Part shown: positions 1-6,152 of the stretch, in pieces
Position numbering within the stretch: the stretch's first letter is position 1
How the letters are laid out: every line of letters starts with the position of its first letter
Assembly: GCA_040003255.1 (NCBI GenBank)
Contig: JBDUCV010000046.1
Span: 1 to 19,548 of the forward strand
Origin: JBDUCV01 sp040003255
GTDB lineage: Bacteria > Actinomycetota > Actinomycetes > Mycobacteriales > Jatrophihabitantaceae
Direction: 5' to 3'
DNA length: 19,548 nt
The notes under the pieces: generated by a model
Database searches by the model: none
What the model saw: only the letters and a program-made list of their open reading frames with translations
Told to the model about the DNA's origin: nothing
Translations under genes and position numbers: made by a program

Positions 1-75
1 GGAGCCGCCTCGGAGAATCGAACTCCGGACCTTCTCATTACGAGTGAGACGCTCTGCCGACTGAGCTAAGGCGGC
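1..75 (-). tRNA. tRNA-Thr (anticodon CGT)
   Basis: The minus strand folds into a full cloverleaf. The acceptor arm GCCGCCU (75-69) pairs with AGGCGGC (10-4). The anticodon stem TCTCA/TGAGA encloses the loop CTCGTAA, giving anticodon CGT, which reads ACG threonine codons. The T arm contains GTTCGATTC. The discriminator base is U and is followed by CC at the window edge, so the final A of a possible encoded CCA would be just outside. It lies about 50 bases downstream of the PSP1 gene on the same strand. A short GCGCC/GGCGC hairpin (78-91) sits just before its 5' end. Confidence 0.95.
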
Positions 76-128
76 GGGCGCCCGCAGGCGCGAGCACGAA
101 GTCTAGCGGCAGCTGGGCATGCCGCCGG

Positions 129-968
129 TCACACGCGCGCCTGCTCGGCGCCCGGGCCGGCCTCGTAGGCCTTGCGCGACGCGCAGACCGACGCGAGTGC
201 ACACGCGCTGTGCCGGCCATCGGCGCTCATCCGCACCACGACCTTCTCGCCGGGGACGTTGTGCCCGACCACGGTGCCATCGCCGCCGGGGGTCTCGACC
301 TCGGCGCCAATCGCAGGTGCCTCAGCGGCGAAATCCTGGTAAAGCGGGTGCTCGTACTTCAGGCAGCACATCAGCCGGCCACACGCGCCGGAGATGCGCA
401 TCGGATTCAGCGGCAGGTCCTGGTCCTTCGCCATCCGCACCGACACCGGCTCGAAGTCGACCAGGAACGTCGAGCAACAAAGCTCGCGCCCGCACGAGCC
501 GATTCCGCCGGTGAGCCGCGCTTGGTCCCGGGCCGACAGCTGACGCAACTCCACCCGTCCGTGCAGGGTGGCCGACAGGTCGCGCACCAGCGCCCGGAAG
601 TCGACCCGGTGCGGCGCGGTGAAGTAGATGACCGTGCGGCCGGCATCAGCGACGTGATCGACGCCGCTGACCTTCATCGGCAGCCCGTGTTCGCGGATCA
701 GTCGCTTCGCAGCCACCTTCGCGCTCGCGCGCGCCTTGCGGCTGATTGCCGCCTTGTCGAGATCTGCGGCGTCGGCCATCCCGAGGAGGACGGGCAGCTC
801 ACCGACGTGCTCGCTCACATACTGCGGCGCCCACATGACCTCGGCCACCTCGGGCCCGTCGTCTGTGGGGTAGAGCACCTGGTCACCGATCGCGGGCGAC
901 AGCGCGCCGGGGTCGGCGTAATAGAGCCGGCCATGGCGCTGGAAGGTGACTGCGCACAGCATGCCCAT
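129..968 (-). CDS. PSP1 domain protein (RicT/YaaT-like)
   Basis: A 279-residue PSP1-family protein. The sequence carries the family's two cysteine clusters, GSCGRELCC (C159, C164, C165) and ACGRLMCC (C196, C201, C202), inside a conserved core from about residue 60 to 215. In Bacillus RicT/YaaT, cysteines of this kind help hold an iron-sulfur cluster in a complex that promotes mRNA maturation by RNase Y. That role is not established in actinobacteria, so here it is only an analogy. The C-terminal tail (about 215-279) is variable. Start choice is ATG at 968, with a second ATG two codons later, and neither has a strong ribosome binding site. It follows holB by 68 bases on the same strand, an arrangement I recall from other actinobacteria, and is probably co-transcribed with it. 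Confidence 0.9.
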   Translation of the reverse strand: MGMLCAVTFQRHGRLYYADPGALSPAIGDQVLYPTDDGPEVAEVMWAPQYVSEHVGELPVLLGMADAADLDKAAISRKARASAKVAAKRLIREHGLPMKVSGVDHVADAGRTVIYFTAPHRVDFRALVRDLSATLHGRVELRQLSARDQARLTGGIGSCGRELCCSTFLVDFEPVSVRMAKDQDLPLNPMRISGACGRLMCCLKYEHPLYQDFAAEAPAIGAEVETPGGDGTVVGHNVPGEKVVVRMSADGRHSACALASVCASRKAYEAGPGAEQARV

Positions 969-1036
969 CGCCGCAGCGTAGACCGCAGACGGCGCGGCGA
1001 CGGCAGCCGACCGCGGGGTCGGGCAGACGACAGCGG

Positions 1037-2227
1037 TCAGGGCAATCGCAGGGCCGCCGCCATGGCGTCGACGGCGACCCGAGGTTTGACGTTGAGCTCG
1101 AGCGCCTCACGGCAGGCGAGCACTGCGTCGAGCCGTCGCAGGGTGCCGGCCGGGCTCACGAGGTGGGCGACGATGCGCACGTCGCCGTCGACGTCAGGAT
1201 GCGCCCGGGGTGCCGACGAGGCGGCGTGGACGAGCAGCACGTCACGATAGAAGGCGGCCAGGTCGACGAGCGCTCGGTCGAGGGCGTCGCGCTGGGCTCG
1301 GGTGGCGCGGGAGCGCTGCCGCCGCTCGAGATCCTTCATCGCGCCCGCCGTGCCGCGAGTCACCGTCGCCGTGCCCCGCCCGGTGCCGCCGGCGCCGAGC
1401 GCGATCTGCAACGCCTCAGTTTCATCGGAGTCCAGCTCGAAGGAGATCTGCGCCGCCTCAGCCTCGGCGGCGCGAACCAACTGGTCGGCTGCGCTGAGGC
1501 AAGTGCCGAGCGAGGTCAGCGACGCGGGTATGGCCAGGACGGCCGCCCGGCGGGCGCGCGCATCGGGGTCGCGTGCCAGTCGGCGGGCCCGTCCGACATG
1601 TCCCTGCGAGGCCTTGGCCGCCCACGTCGCGGTGTCGTCGTCGACCCCGTCCAGCCGCAGCACGGCGGCCACCGCCTCGGCCGGTGGCGTTCGCAGGGTA
1701 ACCAGTCGGCAGCGCGAGCGGATGGTGACCGACACGTCGTCGGGATGCGTCGAGGGTGCGCAGAGCAGGAATACCGTCCGGCCGGGCGGCTCCTCGACCG
1801 CCTTCAGCAACGCGTTGGACGCGTGCTCGGTGAGCCGGTCGGCGTCCTCGATCACCACGACCTGCCAACGGCCGAGCGCGGGCCGGCGAGCGGCAATGCC
1901 CACTACCGCCCGCATCTCGGCCACCGAGATCGACAAACCCTCGGGCACGACCGAGCGCACATCCGGATGGCTGCGAGCCAACACGGTATGGCAGGAAGCA
2001 CATTCCCCGCAGCCCAGAACGTCGGCCCGCTCGCACTGCAGGGCGGCGGCGAACGCCCGCGCAGCCACTGACCGGCCAGATCCGGGCGGACCGGTGAACA
2101 GCCAAGCGTGGGTCATCGCGCCCGCTGCCGAGGGTCGGCCCGCGACGATGTCGGCCGCAGCAGCCGCGGCCGAGCGAAGCACCGCGACAGCGTCGGGCTG
2201 ACCGACCAGGGCGTCCCAGACGGTCAC
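1037..2227 (-). CDS. holB: DNA polymerase III subunit delta-prime
   Basis: The 396-residue clamp-loader delta-prime subunit, part of the complex that loads the sliding clamp during replication. Visible elements in order are a Walker-A-like GPPGSGRS (46-53) in which arginine replaces the usual lysine, a zinc-type cysteine set (C65, C73, C76, C79), IEDADRLTE near 127-135, and the SRC motif (171-173) that in this family supplies an arginine finger to the neighbouring subunit. The loss of the Walker lysine fits the non-ATP-binding role of delta-prime. The GTG start at 2227 is chosen because it has the ribosome binding site CAGGAGG upstream and overlaps the tmk stop codon as GTGA. That overlap implies translational coupling to the MFS-tmk gene. 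A longer reading frame runs upstream but only through tmk in another frame. Confidence 0.93.
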   Translation of the reverse strand: MTVWDALVGQPDAVAVLRSAAAAAADIVAGRPSAAGAMTHAWLFTGPPGSGRSVAARAFAAALQCERADVLGCGECASCHTVLARSHPDVRSVVPEGLSISVAEMRAVVGIAARRPALGRWQVVVIEDADRLTEHASNALLKAVEEPPGRTVFLLCAPSTHPDDVSVTIRSRCRLVTLRTPPAEAVAAVLRLDGVDDDTATWAAKASQGHVGRARRLARDPDARARRAAVLAIPASLTSLGTCLSAADQLVRAAEAEAAQISFELDSDETEALQIALGAGGTGRGTATVTRGTAGAMKDLERRQRSRATRAQRDALDRALVDLAAFYRDVLLVHAASSAPRAHPDVDGDVRIVAHLVSPAGTLRRLDAVLACREALELNVKPRVAVDAMAAALRLP

Positions 2228-4386
2228 CGCGCCTCCTGCCCGGCCGCGTGTGCCGGCACATGCGGCGCCCGAACGGCATGGTGGGTTTCGAGCAGCTGCT
2301 CGACCGCGGTCGCCACCGTGCGGGCGATCTCGCCTGGTTGGCGGGTGGCGTCGAGTATCAAATAGCGCCGCGGGTCGGCCTCGGCGAGAGAAACGAACGC
2401 CCGGCGCACCCGAGTGTGGAACTCGAGGGACTCGCTCTCCAGCTTGTCGGCGGCGTTGCGCCCCCGCACCCGCTCCATGCCCACTGCGGGCGGGATGTCG
2501 AGCAGGATGGTGAGGTCGGGGACGATGCCGGCCGTCGCCCACCGCGAAACCTTGCGCACCTCGTCAATCGCCAGCTCGCGGCCGACGCCCTGGTAGGCCA
2601 GCGAGGAGTCGATGTAGCGATCGGTGAGCACGACTTCTCCGCGCTCGAGCGCGGGCGAGATCACCGTGGTGACGTGATGAGCGCGGTCGGCCGCGAACAG
2701 CAGCGCCTCGGCTCGTGGGCTGAGCGCCTCGTCGTGGTGTAGCACCAGGTCACGGATCTGCTGCCCGACCCGGGTGGCGCCCGGCTCGTACGTGACGCAC
2801 ACCGCCCGCCCGGCGTCGCGGAGCCTGCGGGCCAGCAGCTCGATTTGTGTCGACTTTCCGGATCCCTCGCCACCCTCGAAGGCGACCAGCACGCCGCCGT
2901 GGCGCACCCGCCGGCGGCTCGCCGCATTGCCGCGTAGCGCTGTGCGCAGGTCGGCCCAGAGCCCGAGGTGCGGCTTGTCGTCCATCTTGCGGTAGGCGAG
3001 CACGCCAGCAGCGACCGCGAACAGCCCACCGGCGACTAGGACGATGCGGGTGCCGTCGATCGTGACCTGCGCGCCGGCCAGGTCGACGGTGTTTCGCCCG
3101 ATGCGGCCGACCACGAACGGTACGGCGGCGAGGCTCAGGATCAGCACGACGCGCACCAACGACTGCAGCAGGGCGAAGACCCGTCCGCGCATGTCGTCGT
3201 CGACGTCGGTGCCCAACAACGTCACGCCCGATAGGTAGGCGATGCCGGCACCGAACCCGACGCCGACCACGAATACCATCGCAAGCGCGACCTGCGGCAT
3301 GACGGCTACCAGCACCAGGCAGATGCCGCCGAAAACGATCGACAGGCCGAACAACCGCCGCCGAGACAGCTCGCGCGCCACCCGAGGTCCGAGCGCCATG
3401 CCCGCGCCGAGCCCGACGAACACCGACCCGAACAGCACGCCGTACGCGGCATTGCCGCCACCGAGACTCGTGACGAAGATCCGACCGGCGCCGATCACCG
3501 CGCCACCTCCGACGAAGGCACCGATCAGGCCGACGATCAGCCCACTGATCAGTGGTGACTGGCGGATGAAGCTCGCGCCCTCGCGGATCAGTCCGAACAA
3601 GCTCGGCTGCTCATCCCCGGCCCGACTTGTTCGCCGTCCGCTGATCGCGCGAATGAACAGCACGATCGATGCGCTGACCAGAAACGTCCCGGCGTTCAAA
3701 TACAGCGCGAGGTTGGTCGGGTTGGTCTTGAAGAACGGCAGATGTCGCGCCAGCACGTTGGTGATCAGCGACATGACCGAGAACAGAATCGCGCCGAGCA
3801 CCGGCGTGATGCCGTAGGTGGTGATCAAGCTGAGCTGATTGGCCGATTCGATCTGGTCGCGCCGAACCAGGTTGGGCACCGAGGCGTCCTTGGCCGGCAA
3901 CCAGAACAGGCTGACGCACTCGATCAGGAAGCTGGCCACGAACAGCCAGATCAAGGTCCGGTCGGCGTCTACCACCAGATGCGCGAGCGGGATGGTGAGG
4001 AACACCGAGAACCGGATCAGATCGCAGACCACCATCGTCCGCCTGCGGTCGAACCGGTCGGCGAACGCGCCGGCGAGCGGGCCGAGGACGATCGCAGGCA
4101 GCAATTTGAAAAACAGCACCCCGCCGAGCGCGTAGTTCTGCGCCGCATAGCCGGTCGCGAGGGAGGTCGCTAGGGCGGTGATGGCGAGCAGACCGAGCCA
4201 GTCGCCGAGGCTCGAGAGCGCGGTGGCGTACCAGAGCCGCCGGAACTCGGTAATGCCGAGCACACCCCGGATCGCCTGAAACGACGACACAGCCGCACCC
4301 GAGCCCACCCCTGCGGTGGGCAGGGCTTCGCCCGGGACGTCCCCGGCGGGACGGCCAGACGCGATCGCCGGGTCGACGCTGATCAT
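2224..4386 (-). CDS. tmk: MFS permease fused to thymidylate kinase
   Basis: A 720-residue fusion. Residues about 38-480 form a major facilitator superfamily domain with many hydrophobic helices and a DRFDRRR loop typical after the second helix. Residues about 498-705 are dTMP kinase, with P-loop FEGGEGSGKST (503-513), EPGAT (534-538), DRY (589-591) followed by IDSSLAYQG, and an arginine-rich lid near RVRGRN. The kinase makes dTDP from dTMP for DNA synthesis. The transporter substrate is unknown. Residue 533 is tyrosine in a position (T-x-EPG) that is arginine in the E. coli enzyme. MFS-Tmk fusions are known in actinobacteria, and no separate tmk is seen here. The start is ATG at 4386 with GGGAG only 3 bases away. 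It overlaps holB by four bases, lies 89 bases after marR on the same strand, and may be transcribed with both. Confidence 0.92.
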   Translation of the reverse strand: MISVDPAIASGRPAGDVPGEALPTAGVGSGAAVSSFQAIRGVLGITEFRRLWYATALSSLGDWLGLLAITALATSLATGYAAQNYALGGVLFFKLLPAIVLGPLAGAFADRFDRRRTMVVCDLIRFSVFLTIPLAHLVVDADRTLIWLFVASFLIECVSLFWLPAKDASVPNLVRRDQIESANQLSLITTYGITPVLGAILFSVMSLITNVLARHLPFFKTNPTNLALYLNAGTFLVSASIVLFIRAISGRRTSRAGDEQPSLFGLIREGASFIRQSPLISGLIVGLIGAFVGGGAVIGAGRIFVTSLGGGNAAYGVLFGSVFVGLGAGMALGPRVARELSRRRLFGLSIVFGGICLVLVAVMPQVALAMVFVVGVGFGAGIAYLSGVTLLGTDVDDDMRGRVFALLQSLVRVVLILSLAAVPFVVGRIGRNTVDLAGAQVTIDGTRIVLVAGGLFAVAAGVLAYRKMDDKPHLGLWADLRTALRGNAASRRRVRHGGVLVAFEGGEGSGKSTQIELLARRLRDAGRAVCVTYEPGATRVGQQIRDLVLHHDEALSPRAEALLFAADRAHHVTTVISPALERGEVVLTDRYIDSSLAYQGVGRELAIDEVRKVSRWATAGIVPDLTILLDIPPAVGMERVRGRNAADKLESESLEFHTRVRRAFVSLAEADPRRYLILDATRQPGEIARTVATAVEQLLETHHAVRAPHVPAHAAGQEAR

Positions 4387-4475
4387 TGACTCCCGAGGCT
4401 AGCGGCCAGTTCTGCTCAGCGTATCGGCGTGTAGCGACGGTGAGTCGGCGCGCACGATGGGCTCCGTGCGCTCGC

Positions 4476-4967
4476 TCAGTGTCGAGTCGCCGCCGAGAGC
4501 AAGTCGCGCAACGCTCCAGCCAGCCCGTCCCGCCGGGACGCGGGCAGCTGGGCGAGCAGCTCGCGCTCGGACTCGAGGAGCGCGCCGAGAGCCGCGTCCA
4601 CCCGTCGCCTACCCGCCGCGGTAAGCCGCACCTGAACGAGCCGGCCGTCGACCTCATCCGCGCGTCGAACGACCAGCCGACGGGCGACCAGCCGGTCAAG
4701 TCGGCTGGTCATCGTGCCGGACGTGACGTGCGTGGCTGTGCACAGCTCACCGGCCGTCAGCTCGAACGGCGCTCCGCTGCGGCGCAGGGCGGCGAGTACG
4801 TCGAACTCGTGTGCCTGCAAGCCGTGCTCGACGAAGGCCGCCGAGCGGCGCTCGCCCAGCACGTCGGCGAGCCGACCGATGCGCGACAGGATGTGCAAAG
4901 GCATCGCGTCGAGGTCTGGGCGTTCACGGTTCCACGCACCGACGATCTCGTCGACCTCGTCACCCAT
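4476..4967 (-). CDS. MarR family transcriptional regulator
   Basis: A 163-residue winged-helix repressor of the MarR family. The central part shows the usual order: a helix with EFDVLAALRRSG, the recognition region LTAGELCTATHVTSGTMTSRLDRLV, then a wing with RRADEVDGRLVQVRLTAAG. MarR proteins dimerise on palindromes and usually release DNA when a small phenolic or oxidised ligand binds. It is divergent from the methyltransferase-VOC pair, and two palindromic operators lie in the 62-base gap, so it probably represses that pair and itself. A TACGAT -10 box (4974-4979) ends six bases before its ATG, suggesting a leaderless mRNA. No ribosome binding site is seen. The ligand cannot be read from the sequence. 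Confidence 0.9.
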   Translation of the reverse strand: MGDEVDEIVGAWNRERPDLDAMPLHILSRIGRLADVLGERRSAAFVEHGLQAHEFDVLAALRRSGAPFELTAGELCTATHVTSGTMTSRLDRLVARRLVVRRADEVDGRLVQVRLTAAGRRRVDAALGALLESERELLAQLPASRRDGLAGALRDLLSAATRH

Positions 4968-4973
4968 CCGGCG

Positions 4974-4979
4974 ATCGTA
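4974..4979 (-). promoter_or_regulatory. -10 box of marR (leaderless)
   Basis: TACGAT on the minus strand fits the actinobacterial TANNNT pattern. It ends six bases before the marR ATG, so transcription would begin at or next to the start codon. Operator copy 1 lies directly upstream, as expected for autorepression. No good -35 is visible. Confidence 0.45.
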
Positions 4980-4983
4980 GTCT

Positions 4984-4999
4984 CTCTTGACGTCGAGAT
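4984..4999. promoter_or_regulatory. MarR-type operator, copy 1
   Basis: CTCTTGACGTCGAGAT is an imperfect palindrome (12 of the 14 inner bases are symmetric). It matches copy 2 at 14 of 16 positions and its start lies 21 bp, two helical turns, from the start of copy 2. It is placed between the marR -10 box and the -10 box of the divergent methyltransferase gene. I infer that the adjacent MarR protein binds here. Confidence 0.7.
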
Positions 5000-5004
5000 A
5001 TAGT
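4999..5004 (+). promoter_or_regulatory. -10 box of the methyltransferase-VOC operon
   Basis: TATAGT differs from TATAAT at one position and lies exactly between the two operator copies. The mRNA would begin near 5011 and carry the GAGAGGAAG ribosome binding site (5016-5023) before the GTG start. Repressor on both flanking sites would block it. No convincing -35 at 17 bp is seen. Confidence 0.5.
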
Positions 5005-5020
5005 CTCTTGACATCGAGAG
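5005..5020. promoter_or_regulatory. MarR-type operator, copy 2
   Basis: CTCTTGACATCGAGAG is an imperfect palindrome of the form CTCTYGAYRTCRAGAG. Its 3' half overlaps the ribosome binding site of the methyltransferase gene. Together with copy 1 it gives a pair of dimer sites on the same face of the helix. Confidence 0.7.
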
Positions 5021-5029
5021 GAAGCGCGC

Positions 5030-5785
5030 GTGTCCTGGGATCCCGGTCAGTACGGTCGCTATGCCGACGAGCGTGGGCGCCCGTTCCATGATCTGGTCAC
5101 CCGTATTGGTGCTACTTCGCCGCGACGGGTGGTCGATCTCGGGTGCGGATCGGGCGCGCTGACCGCGACGCTTCAGTGGCGCTGGCCAGATGCAGCAGTC
5201 GAGGGGATCGACTCGTCGGCGCAGATGATCGCCGCGGCCGCGCCGGGCGTTGCGGTGCGCAAGGGTGACATCACGTCGTGGCGACCGTCGTCCGACACTG
5301 ACGTGGTGATCAGCAACGCTGCGCTGCAATGGGTTCCCGATCACCTCGCGCTGCTGCGGTCATGGTGCGCCGAGCTGCCTTCGGGCGCTTGGCTCGGCTG
5401 GCAAGTGCCCGGCAACTTCGGTTCGCCGTCGCATACTCTGCTGCGCGCACTCGCCTCGTCGCCACGGTGGACGGCCCAGCTCAGTGGTGTGCTGCGCCAC
5501 GACGCCGTCGCCTCGCCCGAGACTTACGCCCGGTTGCTGCTGGACGGCGGCTTCTCGGCCGACGTCTGGGAGACGACATACCTGCACGTGCTGACCGGTG
5601 CAGATTCGGTGCTCGAGTGGGTGCGGGGCACGGGGCTCCGTCCGGTACTCGAGGCGCTATCGCCGTCGGCCGCCGCCGAGTTCCAAGCCACCTATGCCGC
5701 CGAGCTGCGCACGGCATACCCCGCGTCGAATGGGTGCACCGTCTTTGCGTTCCGACGCATCTTCTGCGTCGGCCACAAGCCGTGA
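5030..5785 (+). CDS. SAM methyltransferase, trans-aconitate methyltransferase-like
   Basis: A 251-residue class I S-adenosylmethionine methyltransferase. The SAM-binding motif VVDLGCGSG lies at 34-42, an acidic EGID at 58-61 and the post-motif SNAALQWVPDH at 95-105. The opening WDPGQYGRYADERGRPF and the NAALQWV segment are characteristic of the trans-aconitate 2-methyltransferase (Tam) family, which methylates trans-aconitate, an inhibitor of aconitase. Residues after about 110 form the substrate cap, so another small acid as substrate is possible. The start is GTG at 5030 with GAGGAA seven bases upstream. It is divergent from marR under two operators and overlaps the VOC gene as GTGA, so the two are probably translated together. 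Annotation as tam would need substrate evidence. Confidence 0.85.
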   Translation: MSWDPGQYGRYADERGRPFHDLVTRIGATSPRRVVDLGCGSGALTATLQWRWPDAAVEGIDSSAQMIAAAAPGVAVRKGDITSWRPSSDTDVVISNAALQWVPDHLALLRSWCAELPSGAWLGWQVPGNFGSPSHTLLRALASSPRWTAQLSGVLRHDAVASPETYARLLLDGGFSADVWETTYLHVLTGADSVLEWVRGTGLRPVLEALSPSAAAEFQATYAAELRTAYPASNGCTVFAFRRIFCVGHKP

Positions 5786-6150
5786 TCACCGGCTACGACC
5801 ACGTCCAGGTCGCGATTCCAGCCGACGGCGAAGACCGGGCTCGTGCTTACTACTCGGCACTGATCGGCATGCGCGAGGTGCCGAAGCCCGCAGCCCTGGC
5901 GGCCCGCGGCGGATGCTGGTTCGCATCGGGCACCGCCGTGCTGCACCTCGGCGTCGAGCGTCCGTTTCAACCCGCCCGTAGCGCTCATCCGGCGTTCGTG
6001 GTCGACGACCTGGATCGGCTGGCGGCATCGCTGCGAGCAGCGGGATATGACGTTCGCAGCGCCGACGGCGAGCTACCTGCCATACGGCGGATCCACACCT
6101 TCGATCCGTTCGGTAACCGGCTGGAGTTCCAGCAGGCCCCCGCGGCTTGA
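5782..6150 (+). CDS. VOC-fold (glyoxalase/dioxygenase superfamily) protein
   Basis: A 122-residue single-unit vicinal-oxygen-chelate protein. It opens with GYDHVQVAIP, where H7 is the usual first metal ligand. It has AHPAFVVDDL (H69) in the middle and ends with TFDPFGNRLEFQQ, where E115 is the usual last ligand. This is the two-beta-alpha-beta-beta-beta-module layout of small VOC enzymes and of resistance or binding proteins that sequester metal or drug. The GTG start overlaps the methyltransferase stop codon by four bases (GTGA), and there is no independent ribosome binding site, so translational coupling is likely. Linkage to a MarR regulator suggests a ligand-induced detoxification role, but the substrate is unknown. 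Its stop codon is only two bases from the convergent topA stop, leaving no room for a terminator between them. Confidence 0.85.
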   Translation: MITGYDHVQVAIPADGEDRARAYYSALIGMREVPKPAALAARGGCWFASGTAVLHLGVERPFQPARSAHPAFVVDDLDRLAASLRAAGYDVRSADGELPAIRRIHTFDPFGNRLEFQQAPAA

Positions 6151-6152
6151 CG

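Noticed and set aside
210..1250. Long plus-strand frames opposite the PSP1, holB, topA, hppA and tad genes
   Set aside because: They are antisense shadows produced by high GC. The minus-strand products are clear family members.
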